DNA of 64,000 bases from Rhodocista pekingensis (GTDB taxonomy: Bacteria > Pseudomonadota > Alphaproteobacteria > Azospirillales > Azospirillaceae). The notes below the pieces were generated by a model. The model made no database searches. It had not been told where the DNA came from and saw only the letters and a program-made list of their open reading frames with translations. This document shows, piece by piece, positions 52,057 through 61,053 of the stretch. How positions within the stretch are numbered: position 1 is the stretch's first letter; each line of letters begins with the position of its first letter. Both the position numbers and the translations under genes were made by a program. Location: NCBI RefSeq assembly GCF_042665545.1, contig NZ_JBHTCM010000028.1:248001-312000 (forward strand), in the 5' to 3' direction.

Positions 52057-55044
52057 TCAGGAAGAGCGGCCCAGCAGACCGGCCACGGCGCGGACCAGCG
52101 CGTCCGCTTCCATCGGCTTGGGCAGCAGTGGCACGTCACGCAGCGCCGTCGGCAGCCCCGCCAGGCTGGCATAGCCGCTGCACAGCAGGAACGGCACCCC
52201 CATGGCGCCGAGCACGGCGGCGACAGGGGTGACGAAGGCCCCGAACAGGCGGGCGTCCAGCACCGCCGCGTCGATCCGGCGCTGCCCGACCAGGACCAGC
52301 GCATCCGGCACCCGGGCGGCGGGCCCGATGACGGCGTAACCGGCCGCCTCCAGATGGCGGCGGATCATCATGGCGGTCAGCGGCTCGTCCTCCACGACCA
52401 GGATGGCGGCCCGCCCCTCCGGCTCCGGAACCGGGTCCGGCCGTACCGTCGCCGGACGGGAATCGGCCGCCCCCGCCCCGGACAGCCAGCAGTCCGCCGG
52501 CAGCCGGATGCGGCAGGTCAGCCCCTCCGGCTCCCAGAACCGTTCCAGCCGGCCGCCGAGCTGGCCGGCGACGGTGCTGTCCAGCAGGTCGGTGCCGAAG
52601 CCGCGGCGCGTCGGTGGCCCCTGGACCGTGGGTCCGCCGCGCTCCTGCCAGCGCAGGTCGAGCCAGCCCGCCCGCTCATCCCAGGAGAGCCGGAGCCGCC
52701 CGGCCGGAACGGACAGGGCACCGTACTTGGCGGCGTTGGTGGCCAGTTCATGCAGGGCCAGCGACACCGGCTGCGCCGCTTCCGCCCGCAGCCGCACCGG
52801 AACTCCGGTCACGGCGATGCGGTCCCCGTCTTCCCAGGCGGCCAGTTCGTCGGCGACCAGACGGCCCAGCTCAACGCCGGTCCAGCCGCCGACCGCGAGC
52901 AGGGAATGCGCCCGTGCCATGGCGCCGATGCGCCCCTCCACCGCCGCCGCGAATTCCTCTGTCGTGGCCGCTTCGGTCAGGCGGACGACGGCCTGGACCA
53001 CCGCCAGCACGTTCTTCGCCCGGTGGTCCACCTCGCGCATCAGCAGGCGCAGCCGGGCCTCCGCCTCGCGCCGGGCGGTCAGGTCGGCCGCCATGCTGAC
53101 CGCCAGCCGGCGGCCGCGCGCATCCACCCCGACCGGCGCCGACCGGAAGGACCAGAGGAGATGCCGCCCGTCGGCTGCGCGCACCTCCTGATCGCCGTCG
53201 TCGCGCGGCCCGTCCAGGGCATAGAGCGCATCGAAGGCGGCCCGCGGGTCCGGCGGCTCCGTGCCATGGGCCAGCCGGGTCCAGTCCGCCAGGGTGGCGA
53301 TCTCCCCCGGCTCGTAGCCGGTGAGGGAGAGCCACGCCTGGCTGACATGGACCACGGCCCCGTCCTCCGCATGCACCATGACCGGGAAGGGCGCCCCCTC
53401 CACCACCCGGCGCAGCACGGAGTCGGCCACCATGCGCTCGGTCACGTCCTGCTCGACGACGACGCCGGCGACGATCTGCCCGGCGGCGTTGCGGACGGGA
53501 GCCGCGTTGTTCAGGTAGAAACGCCGCCGCCCGCTGCCGAACTGGGCACACTCCACCAGCTCGCCCCGCACCGTCTCGCCCGTCCGCAGGGCGCGCGCCA
53601 TGCCCCATTCGTGCGCCTTGATCCGCTCCCCCGTCTCCGGCCACCAGCCGACCCAGTCGCCGTAGCCCTCCCAGGACGTCGTCTCCGGCGGCAGACCCCA
53701 GATCTCCCGGTTGGCGGCGTTGTCCCGCACGATCCGGCCGTGGGCATCGGCGATGATCACGCCGACCGGCAGGGCGTCCAGTACGGCCCCCAGCAGCGCC
53801 TCGCGCTCGGCCAGCTCTGTCCCGGCCGCCACCCGTTCGGTGATGTCCATGCCCGAGCTGATGACGCCGGTGATCCGCCCCGTCCCGTCGCGCAGGGTGG
53901 TGTTGCGCCAGGCGATCAGCCGTTCCTCCCCGTCCGGACGGCAGACCGGGTTCTCGAAACGCTCCGGCAGGTCGATGCCGCCCTCCAGGCAGGCTTCGAA
54001 CAACCGCCGCAGCTCGCCACGGTGCGGCGCCGGGACGGCAAGCTCCATCCAGTCCCGCCCGGTGAGGTCGGCCTCCGGCGGATGGCCCAGCAGCTCGCGT
54101 CCGGCCCGGTTGATCGTCTCGATCCGGCCCTGTCGGTCCAGCACCAGCAGGATGACCTGGGCGCTGTGCAGGTACAGCCCCGCCCGGTCGCGCTCGGCCC
54201 GGAGCCGCGCCTCCGTCCGGCTCAGGGCTCCCGCATGCCGGAAGATGGCGGTGGAGAGCACGGCGATGGAGGCGAACGCGATCAGGGCGAGGCCGAACTC
54301 GATGCTGTAGAGTCCGGCCCGGACGCCCAGGCTCAGCACCCAGGTCGTGGCCAGCGGCGCCAGGATCGCCCAGGGCAGGAGCGAACGCGCCGTGCGCGCG
54401 CCCGCATCGTCCCCCGCCAGTGCGCCGAGCCAGCCGCGCTCCGGCACCAGCGCCAGCGTGCCCATGCCGAGCGCCAGCAGCGCCACCGCCGTGGTCGCCG
54501 CCATGCCGGCGACGACGCCCAGGCCCTCAAGCGGGTCCTGTCCGAACAGATAGCGGATCATCGCCAGTCCGGGGGTGAGCAGGGCCGCCGTGGCGAGTGC
54601 AGGAACCCAGGCCCGGAAACGCTCGCGGCCGGCCAGCAGGAGCGCCAGGGCCACCGGCAGCAGGCCGAGCGTCGTACCGGGGGCCATGCGGCCGGGCACG
54701 ATGGCGTCGGTCTGCATCACCACGGCACCGGAGAACAGCAGGCGGTCCAGGGGAAGCGGCAGGTCAAAGGCGTAGGCCGCCGCCGTCCAGGCGGCCAGGG
54801 CGACGACCAGACCGGCCAGCAGGTCCGGCGCGCGCCCGCCCGAATGCGGTCGGGAGAGCCGCAGCAGCAGCACCGCCGCACAGGCCATGATGCCGACGGC
54901 GGCGGTCGGCTGCATCGCCGGCCCCCCCAGCAGGCGGGCGGGCGTACTCTCTCCCAGGCTCCAGCCGATCAGGGCCAGGGCGGCCAGAGCGAAGGCAAGC
55001 AGTCCGCCGGACAGGGCGAGACGGAAAGGCATGTCCAGGCGCAT
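52057..55044 (-). CDS. Hybrid sensor histidine kinase, HWE/HisKA_2 type, with PAS domains and receiver
   Basis: About 995 residues. Seven to eight membrane helices fill the first 275 residues, followed by three PAS/PAC units (about 290-405, 415-540, 545-665), a HisKA_2/HWE phospho-acceptor (LLMREVDHRAKNVLAVVQ), its ATPase domain and a C-terminal receiver (ILVVEDEPLTAMM; likely phosphorylated aspartate in AVLDARLF; LPKPM lysine). The start is uncertain: I use the ATG at 55044, but a GTG at 55089 is in frame and neither has a clear ribosome site. It follows the STAS gene of the chemosensory operon by about 60-110 bases. It has no output domain, so a separate partner is expected. Confidence 0.88.
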   Translation of the reverse strand: MRLDMPFRLALSGGLLAFALAALALIGWSLGESTPARLLGGPAMQPTAAVGIMACAAVLLLRLSRPHSGGRAPDLLAGLVVALAAWTAAAYAFDLPLPLDRLLFSGAVVMQTDAIVPGRMAPGTTLGLLPVALALLLAGRERFRAWVPALATAALLTPGLAMIRYLFGQDPLEGLGVVAGMAATTAVALLALGMGTLALVPERGWLGALAGDDAGARTARSLLPWAILAPLATTWVLSLGVRAGLYSIEFGLALIAFASIAVLSTAIFRHAGALSRTEARLRAERDRAGLYLHSAQVILLVLDRQGRIETINRAGRELLGHPPEADLTGRDWMELAVPAPHRGELRRLFEACLEGGIDLPERFENPVCRPDGEERLIAWRNTTLRDGTGRITGVISSGMDITERVAAGTELAEREALLGAVLDALPVGVIIADAHGRIVRDNAANREIWGLPPETTSWEGYGDWVGWWPETGERIKAHEWGMARALRTGETVRGELVECAQFGSGRRRFYLNNAAPVRNAAGQIVAGVVVEQDVTERMVADSVLRRVVEGAPFPVMVHAEDGAVVHVSQAWLSLTGYEPGEIATLADWTRLAHGTEPPDPRAAFDALYALDGPRDDGDQEVRAADGRHLLWSFRSAPVGVDARGRRLAVSMAADLTARREAEARLRLLMREVDHRAKNVLAVVQAVVRLTEAATTEEFAAAVEGRIGAMARAHSLLAVGGWTGVELGRLVADELAAWEDGDRIAVTGVPVRLRAEAAQPVSLALHELATNAAKYGALSVPAGRLRLSWDERAGWLDLRWQERGGPTVQGPPTRRGFGTDLLDSTVAGQLGGRLERFWEPEGLTCRIRLPADCWLSGAGAADSRPATVRPDPVPEPEGRAAILVVEDEPLTAMMIRRHLEAAGYAVIGPAARVPDALVLVGQRRIDAAVLDARLFGAFVTPVAAVLGAMGVPFLLCSGYASLAGLPTALRDVPLLPKPMEADALVRAVAGLLGRSS

Positions 55045-55152
55045 CCGGCCGGCCCGTCGTTCCAGAGAAGGTTCCGCAAGGAACAACACGGCGGACGGCC
55101 CGACGTTTCATCCGCCGGGACAGGGCAGCCCCTTCGGACGGTCAGGCGCCCG

Positions 55153-55377
55153 TCAGGGTGCCGACAGCAGACCGGCCAGCAACGCATCCGCCGGCAGCGC
55201 GACGACAGGAACACCGGAAGCCCGGATAAGTTGCAGCACGGCGGTGTGCATCCCCTGGCAGCGTCCGAGGTCGAGCATGGTCACCGCCTCGTTCTGCATC
55301 GTCTCCAGGAGCGTCTCCGCCTCTTCCACGGCGCAGTGGCCCTCCAGCCGCACGACGGCCCCGTCATGGACGATCAT
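55153..55377 (-). CDS. STAS-like small protein of the chemosensory operon
   Basis: A 74-residue protein with the beta-alpha pattern of a STAS domain (VVRLEGHCAVEEAE, then VTMLDLGRCQGMHTAVLQLI). The serine normally phosphorylated in anti-sigma antagonists is not evident; GMHT occupies that place. Its ATG overlaps the cheA TGA (ATGA), so the two are translationally coupled, pointing to a stoichiometric partner of CheA or the array. Exact role unknown. Confidence 0.75.
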   Translation of the reverse strand: MIVHDGAVVRLEGHCAVEEAETLLETMQNEAVTMLDLGRCQGMHTAVLQLIRASGVPVVALPADALLAGLLSAP

Positions 55378-58022
55378 CGCACGATCTCCTTCAGGTTCAG
55401 CACCAGCAGCACCCGCCCGTCGCCCAGCAGGGCGGTGCCCAGATAGTCCGGCGTGTCCGCCAGCACGCCCTCCAGGGGCCGCACGATCACCTCCATGCTC
55501 TCGCCGAAGGCATCGATGGCGAGGCCGACCGTCTGCTTGTCCACCTGCACGACCAGCACGGCCACCTCCTCCGCCTGATGGCGGGGCGGCAGGTCCAGCA
55601 GCCGGTCCAGATGGACCAGGGGGATGATCCCGTTGCGCAGGACGAAGACCTCCCGGTCCTTGATGGAGGCGATGTCGGCCCGGCGGATGCGGACCGTCTC
55701 GTTGATCTGGTCCATGGGGATGCCGAACTGCCGCCCGGACACCCCCACCGTCATCACCCGCGTCACCGCCATGCTGAGCGGCAGGACGAGGCTGATGGCC
55801 GTGCCCTGACCGACCCGGCTGGAAACGTCGATGCGGCCGCCGGACTTTTCCACCGTGGTCCGCACGGCGTCCATCCCGACGCCGCGGCCGGACACGTCGG
55901 TGACCTCGGCGGCGGTGGAGAAGCCGGCGGCGAAGATCAGGCGCACCGCCTCGTCGTCGCCCATGCGCGCCGCGGCGTCGGCGTCGATCAGCCCCTTCTC
56001 GACCGCCTTGCGCCGCATCAGCGCGGGGTCGATGCCGCGCCCGTCATCCTCGACCCGGATCACGACCTGATCGTTGTCCTGCCGCGCGGCCAGGGTCAGC
56101 GTGGCGGTCGCGGTCTTGCCCGCGGCCGTGCGGTCGGCTTCGATGCCGTGGTCCAGGGCATTGCGCACGAGATGCAGCAGCGGCTCGAACAGGTTCTCGA
56201 TCACCGTCTTGTCGGCCTGGGTGTCCTCCCCCTCGATCACCATCTCGACCTGCTTGCCGAGCTTGCGGGAAAGGTCCCGGACCAGCCGCGGAAAACGCTG
56301 GAAGACGGTGGAAACCGGCAGCATCCGCACCTGCATGATCGCATTGCGCAGATCCAGGGCGATGCGGTCGATCACCGCGTACTGTTCCTTCACCTCCCGC
56401 GCCAGTTCCCGCGAACCGAACACGTCCTCCGCGCGGCGGGCCAGGAAGGGCAGGCCGTTCTTGGCCACCACCAGTTCGCCGATCAGGTTCATCATGGCAT
56501 CGATGCGGGCCTGATCGACCCGCAGGACGGTGGCGGCCCGGTCATGGCCCTCCTCCCCGGCGGCGCCGGTACGGTCCGGACGGCGGGGCTTCTCCGCCTC
56601 GGCGGACAGAAGCGCAGGGGCCGCCACGGCGGCCGGTCCGGGAGCGGGCGCCGGCCCGCCTGACAGCGGCTCCAGGACCCGCTCCAGGGCAGAGAGCAGG
56701 GGCGCGGGATCGGCGGCGGCCAGGGCCTGCCGGCCGGCGGCGGCGACCGTCCCGGCGGGCTCGAAACGGCCGTCGTGGCGCAGGGCGCCGGCCGCGACCT
56801 TGGCGGCGGACCCGATGCGGCCGACCCGCTCGGCCGCGTCGCAGGGCTGCGCCAGCATGGCCGCCTGTTCGCGCAGGAGCAGCCCCACGGCGGGGGAGAA
56901 CGCCGCCGCGGCAGGCATTCCCGGGACAGCGCCCGCCCCCGCGGCCGGCATGATCCCGGCCGGCATGATGCCCGTCGGATCGGGCGCCGTGCCGGTGGCG
57001 AGCGCCGTCACCAGCACGGCCGCCAGGGACGCCACCGTCTCCCCGGCCGCGCCGGGGACGTCGCAGAGCCGGGCCAGCCAGCGGACCGGGCCGGGCTCGC
57101 AGCCCCGGGCCTCCAGCGCCTCGGCGGCGGCGAGCGCCGCCTCGCGGACGCCGGTCAGGTCGCCCAGGCGCAGCAGCGCCCCGGCTTCCAGGGCGAGATC
57201 GCGAACCAGCGGGTCGTCGGGCGGTGGCGGGGCGAAGCGCAGCAGCTCCGCGGCCTCCACCTCCACCACCTCCGCCTGGTCGGCGACGTAGCGCAGCAGG
57301 TGCAGCAGTTCCGACCGCGGCGCCGCGGAGATCACCCGGAAACCGATGCCGCAGGAGAACGGATCGTAGTCGGCGAGGTCGGGCCAGGTCTCCGGCTCCT
57401 CCAGCCCCACGGACAGGGCTTCGGGCACCTGCCGCACCAGCGCCAGGGGGTCGTCGCCCTTGAAGAAGCACTGCGGCTCCGGCCGGTAGCGCAGGACGGA
57501 AAGCGGAGCGCCGTGCGTCAGACCGTGCAGCAGCGCCGCCAGCAGGGCCGGTTCCGGCACCGTGGCGAGCCATGCGGGCGGCGCTGCCGCGGCCGCTTCG
57601 GCCGGGACGGCAGCGGGAGTGGCAGCCGGGCCGGCGGGTCCGCCCAGCCAGGACCGCAGGGCCGCGACGGCCGGGGCGGCCTCGGCGGCGGCGGTGTCGG
57701 GCAGCCGGCCCGTATCCTCGACCGCGTCCAGCCAGCCCGAGACGAGGTCGAGCGCGCCGAGGATCTGGTCCATCATGGCCGGAACCAGGGTCAGCCGGCG
57801 CTCGCGCAGGCTGACCAGCAGGTCCTCGGCCGCGTGCAGCGTGGCCGTCAGCGCCGGCAGATCGAACAGGCCCGACGAGCCCTTCAGCGTGTGGACCGAC
57901 CGGAAGACACCGTTCAGCAGGTCGGCGTCGGCGGTGTCGCGTTCCAGGGCAAGCAGCCCGTCGGTCGTCGCCGCGATCTGTTCGCGGCCTTCGACCAGGA
58001 ACTGGGCAAGAAGCGGGTTCAT
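55374..58022 (-). CDS. cheA: Chemotaxis histidine kinase CheA
   Basis: An 882-residue kinase, longer than the usual 650-750. The HPt domain (1-105) has phospho-acceptor H44 (RSVHTLKGSSG). Residues about 165-545 form a long, poorly conserved region that includes a CFFKGDDPLALVRQVPE segment and an Ala/Pro-rich stretch. The dimerisation helices, HATPase domain (N-box HLVRNALDHG near 617-627; G-box DVSGRGVGMD) and C-terminal CheW-like domain (about 750-882) follow. It phosphorylates CheY and CheB in response to receptors. It shares ATGA overlaps with cheY upstream and the STAS gene downstream. Confidence 0.95.
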   Translation of the reverse strand: MNPLLAQFLVEGREQIAATTDGLLALERDTADADLLNGVFRSVHTLKGSSGLFDLPALTATLHAAEDLLVSLRERRLTLVPAMMDQILGALDLVSGWLDAVEDTGRLPDTAAAEAAPAVAALRSWLGGPAGPAATPAAVPAEAAAAAPPAWLATVPEPALLAALLHGLTHGAPLSVLRYRPEPQCFFKGDDPLALVRQVPEALSVGLEEPETWPDLADYDPFSCGIGFRVISAAPRSELLHLLRYVADQAEVVEVEAAELLRFAPPPPDDPLVRDLALEAGALLRLGDLTGVREAALAAAEALEARGCEPGPVRWLARLCDVPGAAGETVASLAAVLVTALATGTAPDPTGIMPAGIMPAAGAGAVPGMPAAAAFSPAVGLLLREQAAMLAQPCDAAERVGRIGSAAKVAAGALRHDGRFEPAGTVAAAGRQALAAADPAPLLSALERVLEPLSGGPAPAPGPAAVAAPALLSAEAEKPRRPDRTGAAGEEGHDRAATVLRVDQARIDAMMNLIGELVVAKNGLPFLARRAEDVFGSRELAREVKEQYAVIDRIALDLRNAIMQVRMLPVSTVFQRFPRLVRDLSRKLGKQVEMVIEGEDTQADKTVIENLFEPLLHLVRNALDHGIEADRTAAGKTATATLTLAARQDNDQVVIRVEDDGRGIDPALMRRKAVEKGLIDADAAARMGDDEAVRLIFAAGFSTAAEVTDVSGRGVGMDAVRTTVEKSGGRIDVSSRVGQGTAISLVLPLSMAVTRVMTVGVSGRQFGIPMDQINETVRIRRADIASIKDREVFVLRNGIIPLVHLDRLLDLPPRHQAEEVAVLVVQVDKQTVGLAIDAFGESMEVIVRPLEGVLADTPDYLGTALLGDGRVLLVLNLKEIVR

Positions 58023-58432
58023 GGGTTCTCGGCCCCCGTCATGATGCCGGCATAGAGGCGCAGGTCGGCGGTGGTGATCGGCTTGACGAGGTAGAGGTTA
58101 ACCCCGGCCGCGCGGGCGGCGGCGAAATCGGCCTCCTGGTCGCGCGTGCTGGTCATCAGCACGGGCAGGCAGGCCCCCTCCTCCGTCGCGCGCAGCCTGC
58201 GCACGAAGGTCAGCCCGTCCATCTTCGGCATGTTCACGTCCACGATCGCCAGATCGAAGGGCGCGGACAGCACCTTCTCCAGCGCCTCGATGCCGTTGAA
58301 CGCCTCCTCGACGCCATAGCCGTCCGGCTCCAGGGCCTGGCGGTAGTAGGCACGCACGATGGCGGCATCGTCGATGACGAGCAGGCGCCGGCCGGCCCCG
58401 GGCCGGAAGGGGGAAGCGGTCTCATCCATCAT
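58019..58432 (-). CDS. cheY: Response regulator CheY
   Basis: A 137-residue single receiver domain: acidic pair D21-D22, phosphorylation site D65 (LAIVDVNMPKMDG), switch threonine in LMTSTRD and K117 (LYLVKPIT). The first 15 residues are an extra tail. It overlaps both cheR and cheA by four bases. It carries the kinase's signal to flagellar motors or another target. Confidence 0.95.
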   Translation of the reverse strand: MMDETASPFRPGAGRRLLVIDDAAIVRAYYRQALEPDGYGVEEAFNGIEALEKVLSAPFDLAIVDVNMPKMDGLTFVRRLRATEEGACLPVLMTSTRDQEADFAAARAAGVNLYLVKPITTADLRLYAGIMTGAENP

Positions 58433-59340
58433 CGGAAGGGCCTCTGGTAGACGATGGCGTCATCGAAGCGGCGCACATCGAAGAGGGAGGAGATGCGGCT
58501 CATCGACTCCGAATGGCCCAGGCAGACATATCCCCCCGGCGTCAGGCAGGAGAACATCGCCTCGGCCGCCTCGCGCCGCGAGACATCGTCGAAGTAGATC
58601 AGCATGTTGCGGCAGAAGATGACGTCCACGTCGCGGAAGCCCGCCATCTGGTCGCGGTCGGAGACGTTGACGCGGGAGAACTCGATGGAGCCGCGCAGCG
58701 TGTCGAGGATGCGCCAGCGGTCGTCGGGCAGGCGCTCGAAGTAGCGGCCCAGCACCGACTGCGGCAGGCGCTGCACCGAGCGGGCATCGAAGATGCCGGC
58801 GCGGGCCGCCTCCAGAACCCGGGTGTCGATGTCGGAGGCCAGGATCTCCACATCCCAGTGATCGACCTCCGGCCAGTTCTCCAGCAGCCAGATGGCGACG
58901 GAATAGGGTTCCTCCCCCGTCGAACAGGGCAGCGACCAGATGCGCAGCCGCTCCCCCCGCCGCTTGCGCTTCAGGATGTCGGGCAGGATGGAGCGGGTCA
59001 GGCAGGCGAACTGGTGCTCCTCCCGCCAGAAATAGGTCTCGTTGACCGTCAGGGCGTTGACGATCAGCTCCAGCTCCCGCCCCGTCGTGTCGAAGCGCAG
59101 CAGCGACAGGTAGGACTGGACGCTGGGGGAGTCCGTCTGCGCCACGCGCTCCAGCAGCCGGTGGTCCACGAAGTAGCGCTTGGTCTCGCTGTAGGACATG
59201 CCGGTGCGGCGGTAGATCAGGTCGCAGAACTTGCGGAACTCGTCGTCGCTGACCGTGGTCACGGCCGGGCCCACACCGGGCCGGGTCGCGGTCTTCAGCA
59301 TGGCCTTCGGAGCGTGGCCTGGGGTTCCGGGGGCCGGCAT
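58429..59340 (-). CDS. cheR: Chemoreceptor methyltransferase CheR
   Basis: A 303-residue S-adenosylmethionine-dependent methyltransferase that methylates receptor glutamates. The N-terminal all-helical CheR_N domain spans about 30-90; the catalytic domain shows NETYFWREEHQF, LRIWSLPCSTGEEPYS (SAM site) and FCRNMLIYFD. GGAGGG eight bases before the ATG at 59340 selects that start over longer ones overlapping the HEAT gene. The first 25 residues are an Ala/Pro-rich extension. Confidence 0.95.
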   Translation of the reverse strand: MPAPGTPGHAPKAMLKTATRPGVGPAVTTVSDDEFRKFCDLIYRRTGMSYSETKRYFVDHRLLERVAQTDSPSVQSYLSLLRFDTTGRELELIVNALTVNETYFWREEHQFACLTRSILPDILKRKRRGERLRIWSLPCSTGEEPYSVAIWLLENWPEVDHWDVEILASDIDTRVLEAARAGIFDARSVQRLPQSVLGRYFERLPDDRWRILDTLRGSIEFSRVNVSDRDQMAGFRDVDVIFCRNMLIYFDDVSRREAAEAMFSCLTPGGYVCLGHSESMSRISSLFDVRRFDDAIVYQRPFR

Positions 59341-59353
59341 GCGCGCACCCTCC

Positions 59354-59968
59354 TCACTCGGCCGGCAGCAGGGCCAGGGCGGCATCCACCGTGAAGCGCA
59401 CATAGGGCTTGCCGGGGTACCGGGCCGCGAAGTCGCGCAGCACCGACGCCGTGGCCGCCGTGCCGATCTCCGACAGCACGTCGATGAAGGCGCAGGCGAC
59501 GTTGATCTCCTCCTCCTCCGGCAGCAGAGACTCCAGGGTGGCGGCCGCGGTGCGACCGAGCGGACCGCGCGCGATCTCCGCCGCCATGATGCGGACCTGG
59601 GGATCGTCGTCGCGGATCAGCGCCTCGAAGAAGGACAGCGCCTCGTCCCCCGCGTCGCGCAGCGCCTCGGCCGCGGCGAAGCGGCGGGTGGCGTCTTCCG
59701 AGCGCAGCAGCGGGGCGAGCGCCGCCGCCGCATCCTCGCCGCCGATCTCGACGAGGGCGAGGATCATCCCCTCGGCCACGCTGGGGTCCTCCTCCACCGC
59801 CAGGGCACGGGCGATCAGCGCGACACCGTCGGCGCAGGTATGGGCGGCGCGGGCCGCGGCCCGGCGCCGGGCCGGGTCGCTTCCGGCCAGCGCCGCGACG
59901 ACCGAGGCACGGTCGGGGAAGGAGGGGGCTGCGGCACCGGTCGGGGAGTGGCCTTTGACGAGGGGCAT
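59354..59968 (-). CDS. HEAT-repeat protein of the chemosensory operon
   Basis: A 204-residue all-helical protein with about five HEAT/PBS-lyase-like repeats (for example DATRRFAAAEALRDAGDEAL and DPQVRIMAAEIARGPLG). It has no catalytic motif. It lies one base after cheB and 13 bases before cheR in the same operon, so it probably scaffolds or tunes methylation or receptor contacts. This is not a standard Che component; the role is unknown. Confidence 0.85.
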   Translation of the reverse strand: MPLVKGHSPTGAAAPSFPDRASVVAALAGSDPARRRAAARAAHTCADGVALIARALAVEEDPSVAEGMILALVEIGGEDAAAALAPLLRSEDATRRFAAAEALRDAGDEALSFFEALIRDDDPQVRIMAAEIARGPLGRTAAATLESLLPEEEEINVACAFIDVLSEIGTAATASVLRDFAARYPGKPYVRFTVDAALALLPAE

Positions 59969-59969
59969 G

Positions 59970-61028
59970 TCAGCGCACCCATCTTTCGAGTTGGTCGGCG
60001 ACGCTCTGGACGGGAAGGACCATGTCCGCGCCGCCGCGCCGGATGAGGTCCTGCGGCATGCCCCAGACGACGGCGGTCTCTTCCGCCTCGGCGATGGTGC
60101 GGCCGCCCTTCTGGTGCAGTGCCGCCATCGCCTCGGCCCCGTCGTTGCCCATGCCGGTCATCAGCACCCCGATCAGGCGCGACGGCTCCATGTGCTCCAT
60201 GGCGCTGAAGACCATGCGGTCGACGCTGGGGTGCCAGAGATGGCGGGAGGAGGCCGGCGTGGGCAGGGCGATCAGCCCGCTGGGACGGGTCGCGATGAGC
60301 ATGTCGGCATCGCCCTTGGCGATGTAGGCGCAGCCGGGCTGCAACGGGGTCGGTCCCGTCACCTCCACCACCCGGATGCGGCTGGCCGCGTCCAGGCGGC
60401 GGGCCAGCACGCCGGTGAAGTTCGCGGGCATGTGCTGGCAGACCAGGACCGGCCAGCGGAAATCCTCCCGCAGCGGGGGCAGGACGCAGTCCAGTGCCCC
60501 CGGCCCGCCGGTGGAGACGCCGATCAGGACCAGCCCGCCCACGCTCCCGCCCGCGGGCGCCGGCGGAGTCCGCTTCGGGGTCGGCGCCGCCTCCTCGGTG
60601 GTGCGGCCGCGCCGGGCCGACAGCCGGGTGCGCATCCGCACCTTCGCCGCCGCCCGGACCTTGGCGACCAGTTCCGCCTCGATCCGGTCGATGCTGAGCG
60701 AGACGGTGCCGTCGGGCTTCGGAATGAAGTCCACGGCCCCCAGCTCCAGCGCCTCCAGCGTCGCCATGGCGCCCTTGGTGGTGAGGGAGGAGACCATCAC
60801 CACCGGCCGCGGGCTTTCCGTCATGATGTGGCTTAGGCAGGTCAGCCCGTCCATCTCCGGCATGTTGATGTCGAGCGTCACCACGTCGGGCTGCTGGTCG
60901 CGCACGGCGGCCAGAGCCTCGGCCCCGTTGCGGGCGAAGCTGACCTGGAAGTCGGGCTGTTCCTGGAAGATCCGGCCCAGATGGCGGCGCATCAGGGCGG
61001 AATCATCGACGACGAGGAGCTTGATCAT
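59970..61028 (-). CDS. cheB: Chemoreceptor methylesterase CheB
   Basis: A 352-residue two-domain protein: receiver (1-120, phosphorylation site D53) and C-terminal methylesterase/deamidase with catalytic S172 (GVSTGGP), H199 (CQHMP) and D296 (GMGNDG). It removes methyl groups from receptors for adaptation. It follows the triple-CheW gene by 25 bases. Confidence 0.95.
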   Translation of the reverse strand: MIKLLVVDDSALMRRHLGRIFQEQPDFQVSFARNGAEALAAVRDQQPDVVTLDINMPEMDGLTCLSHIMTESPRPVVMVSSLTTKGAMATLEALELGAVDFIPKPDGTVSLSIDRIEAELVAKVRAAAKVRMRTRLSARRGRTTEEAAPTPKRTPPAPAGGSVGGLVLIGVSTGGPGALDCVLPPLREDFRWPVLVCQHMPANFTGVLARRLDAASRIRVVEVTGPTPLQPGCAYIAKGDADMLIATRPSGLIALPTPASSRHLWHPSVDRMVFSAMEHMEPSRLIGVLMTGMGNDGAEAMAALHQKGGRTIAEAEETAVVWGMPQDLIRRGGADMVLPVQSVADQLERWVR

Positions 61029-61053
61029 GGCGGCGTCCGGCGCGGGCGTTCCG

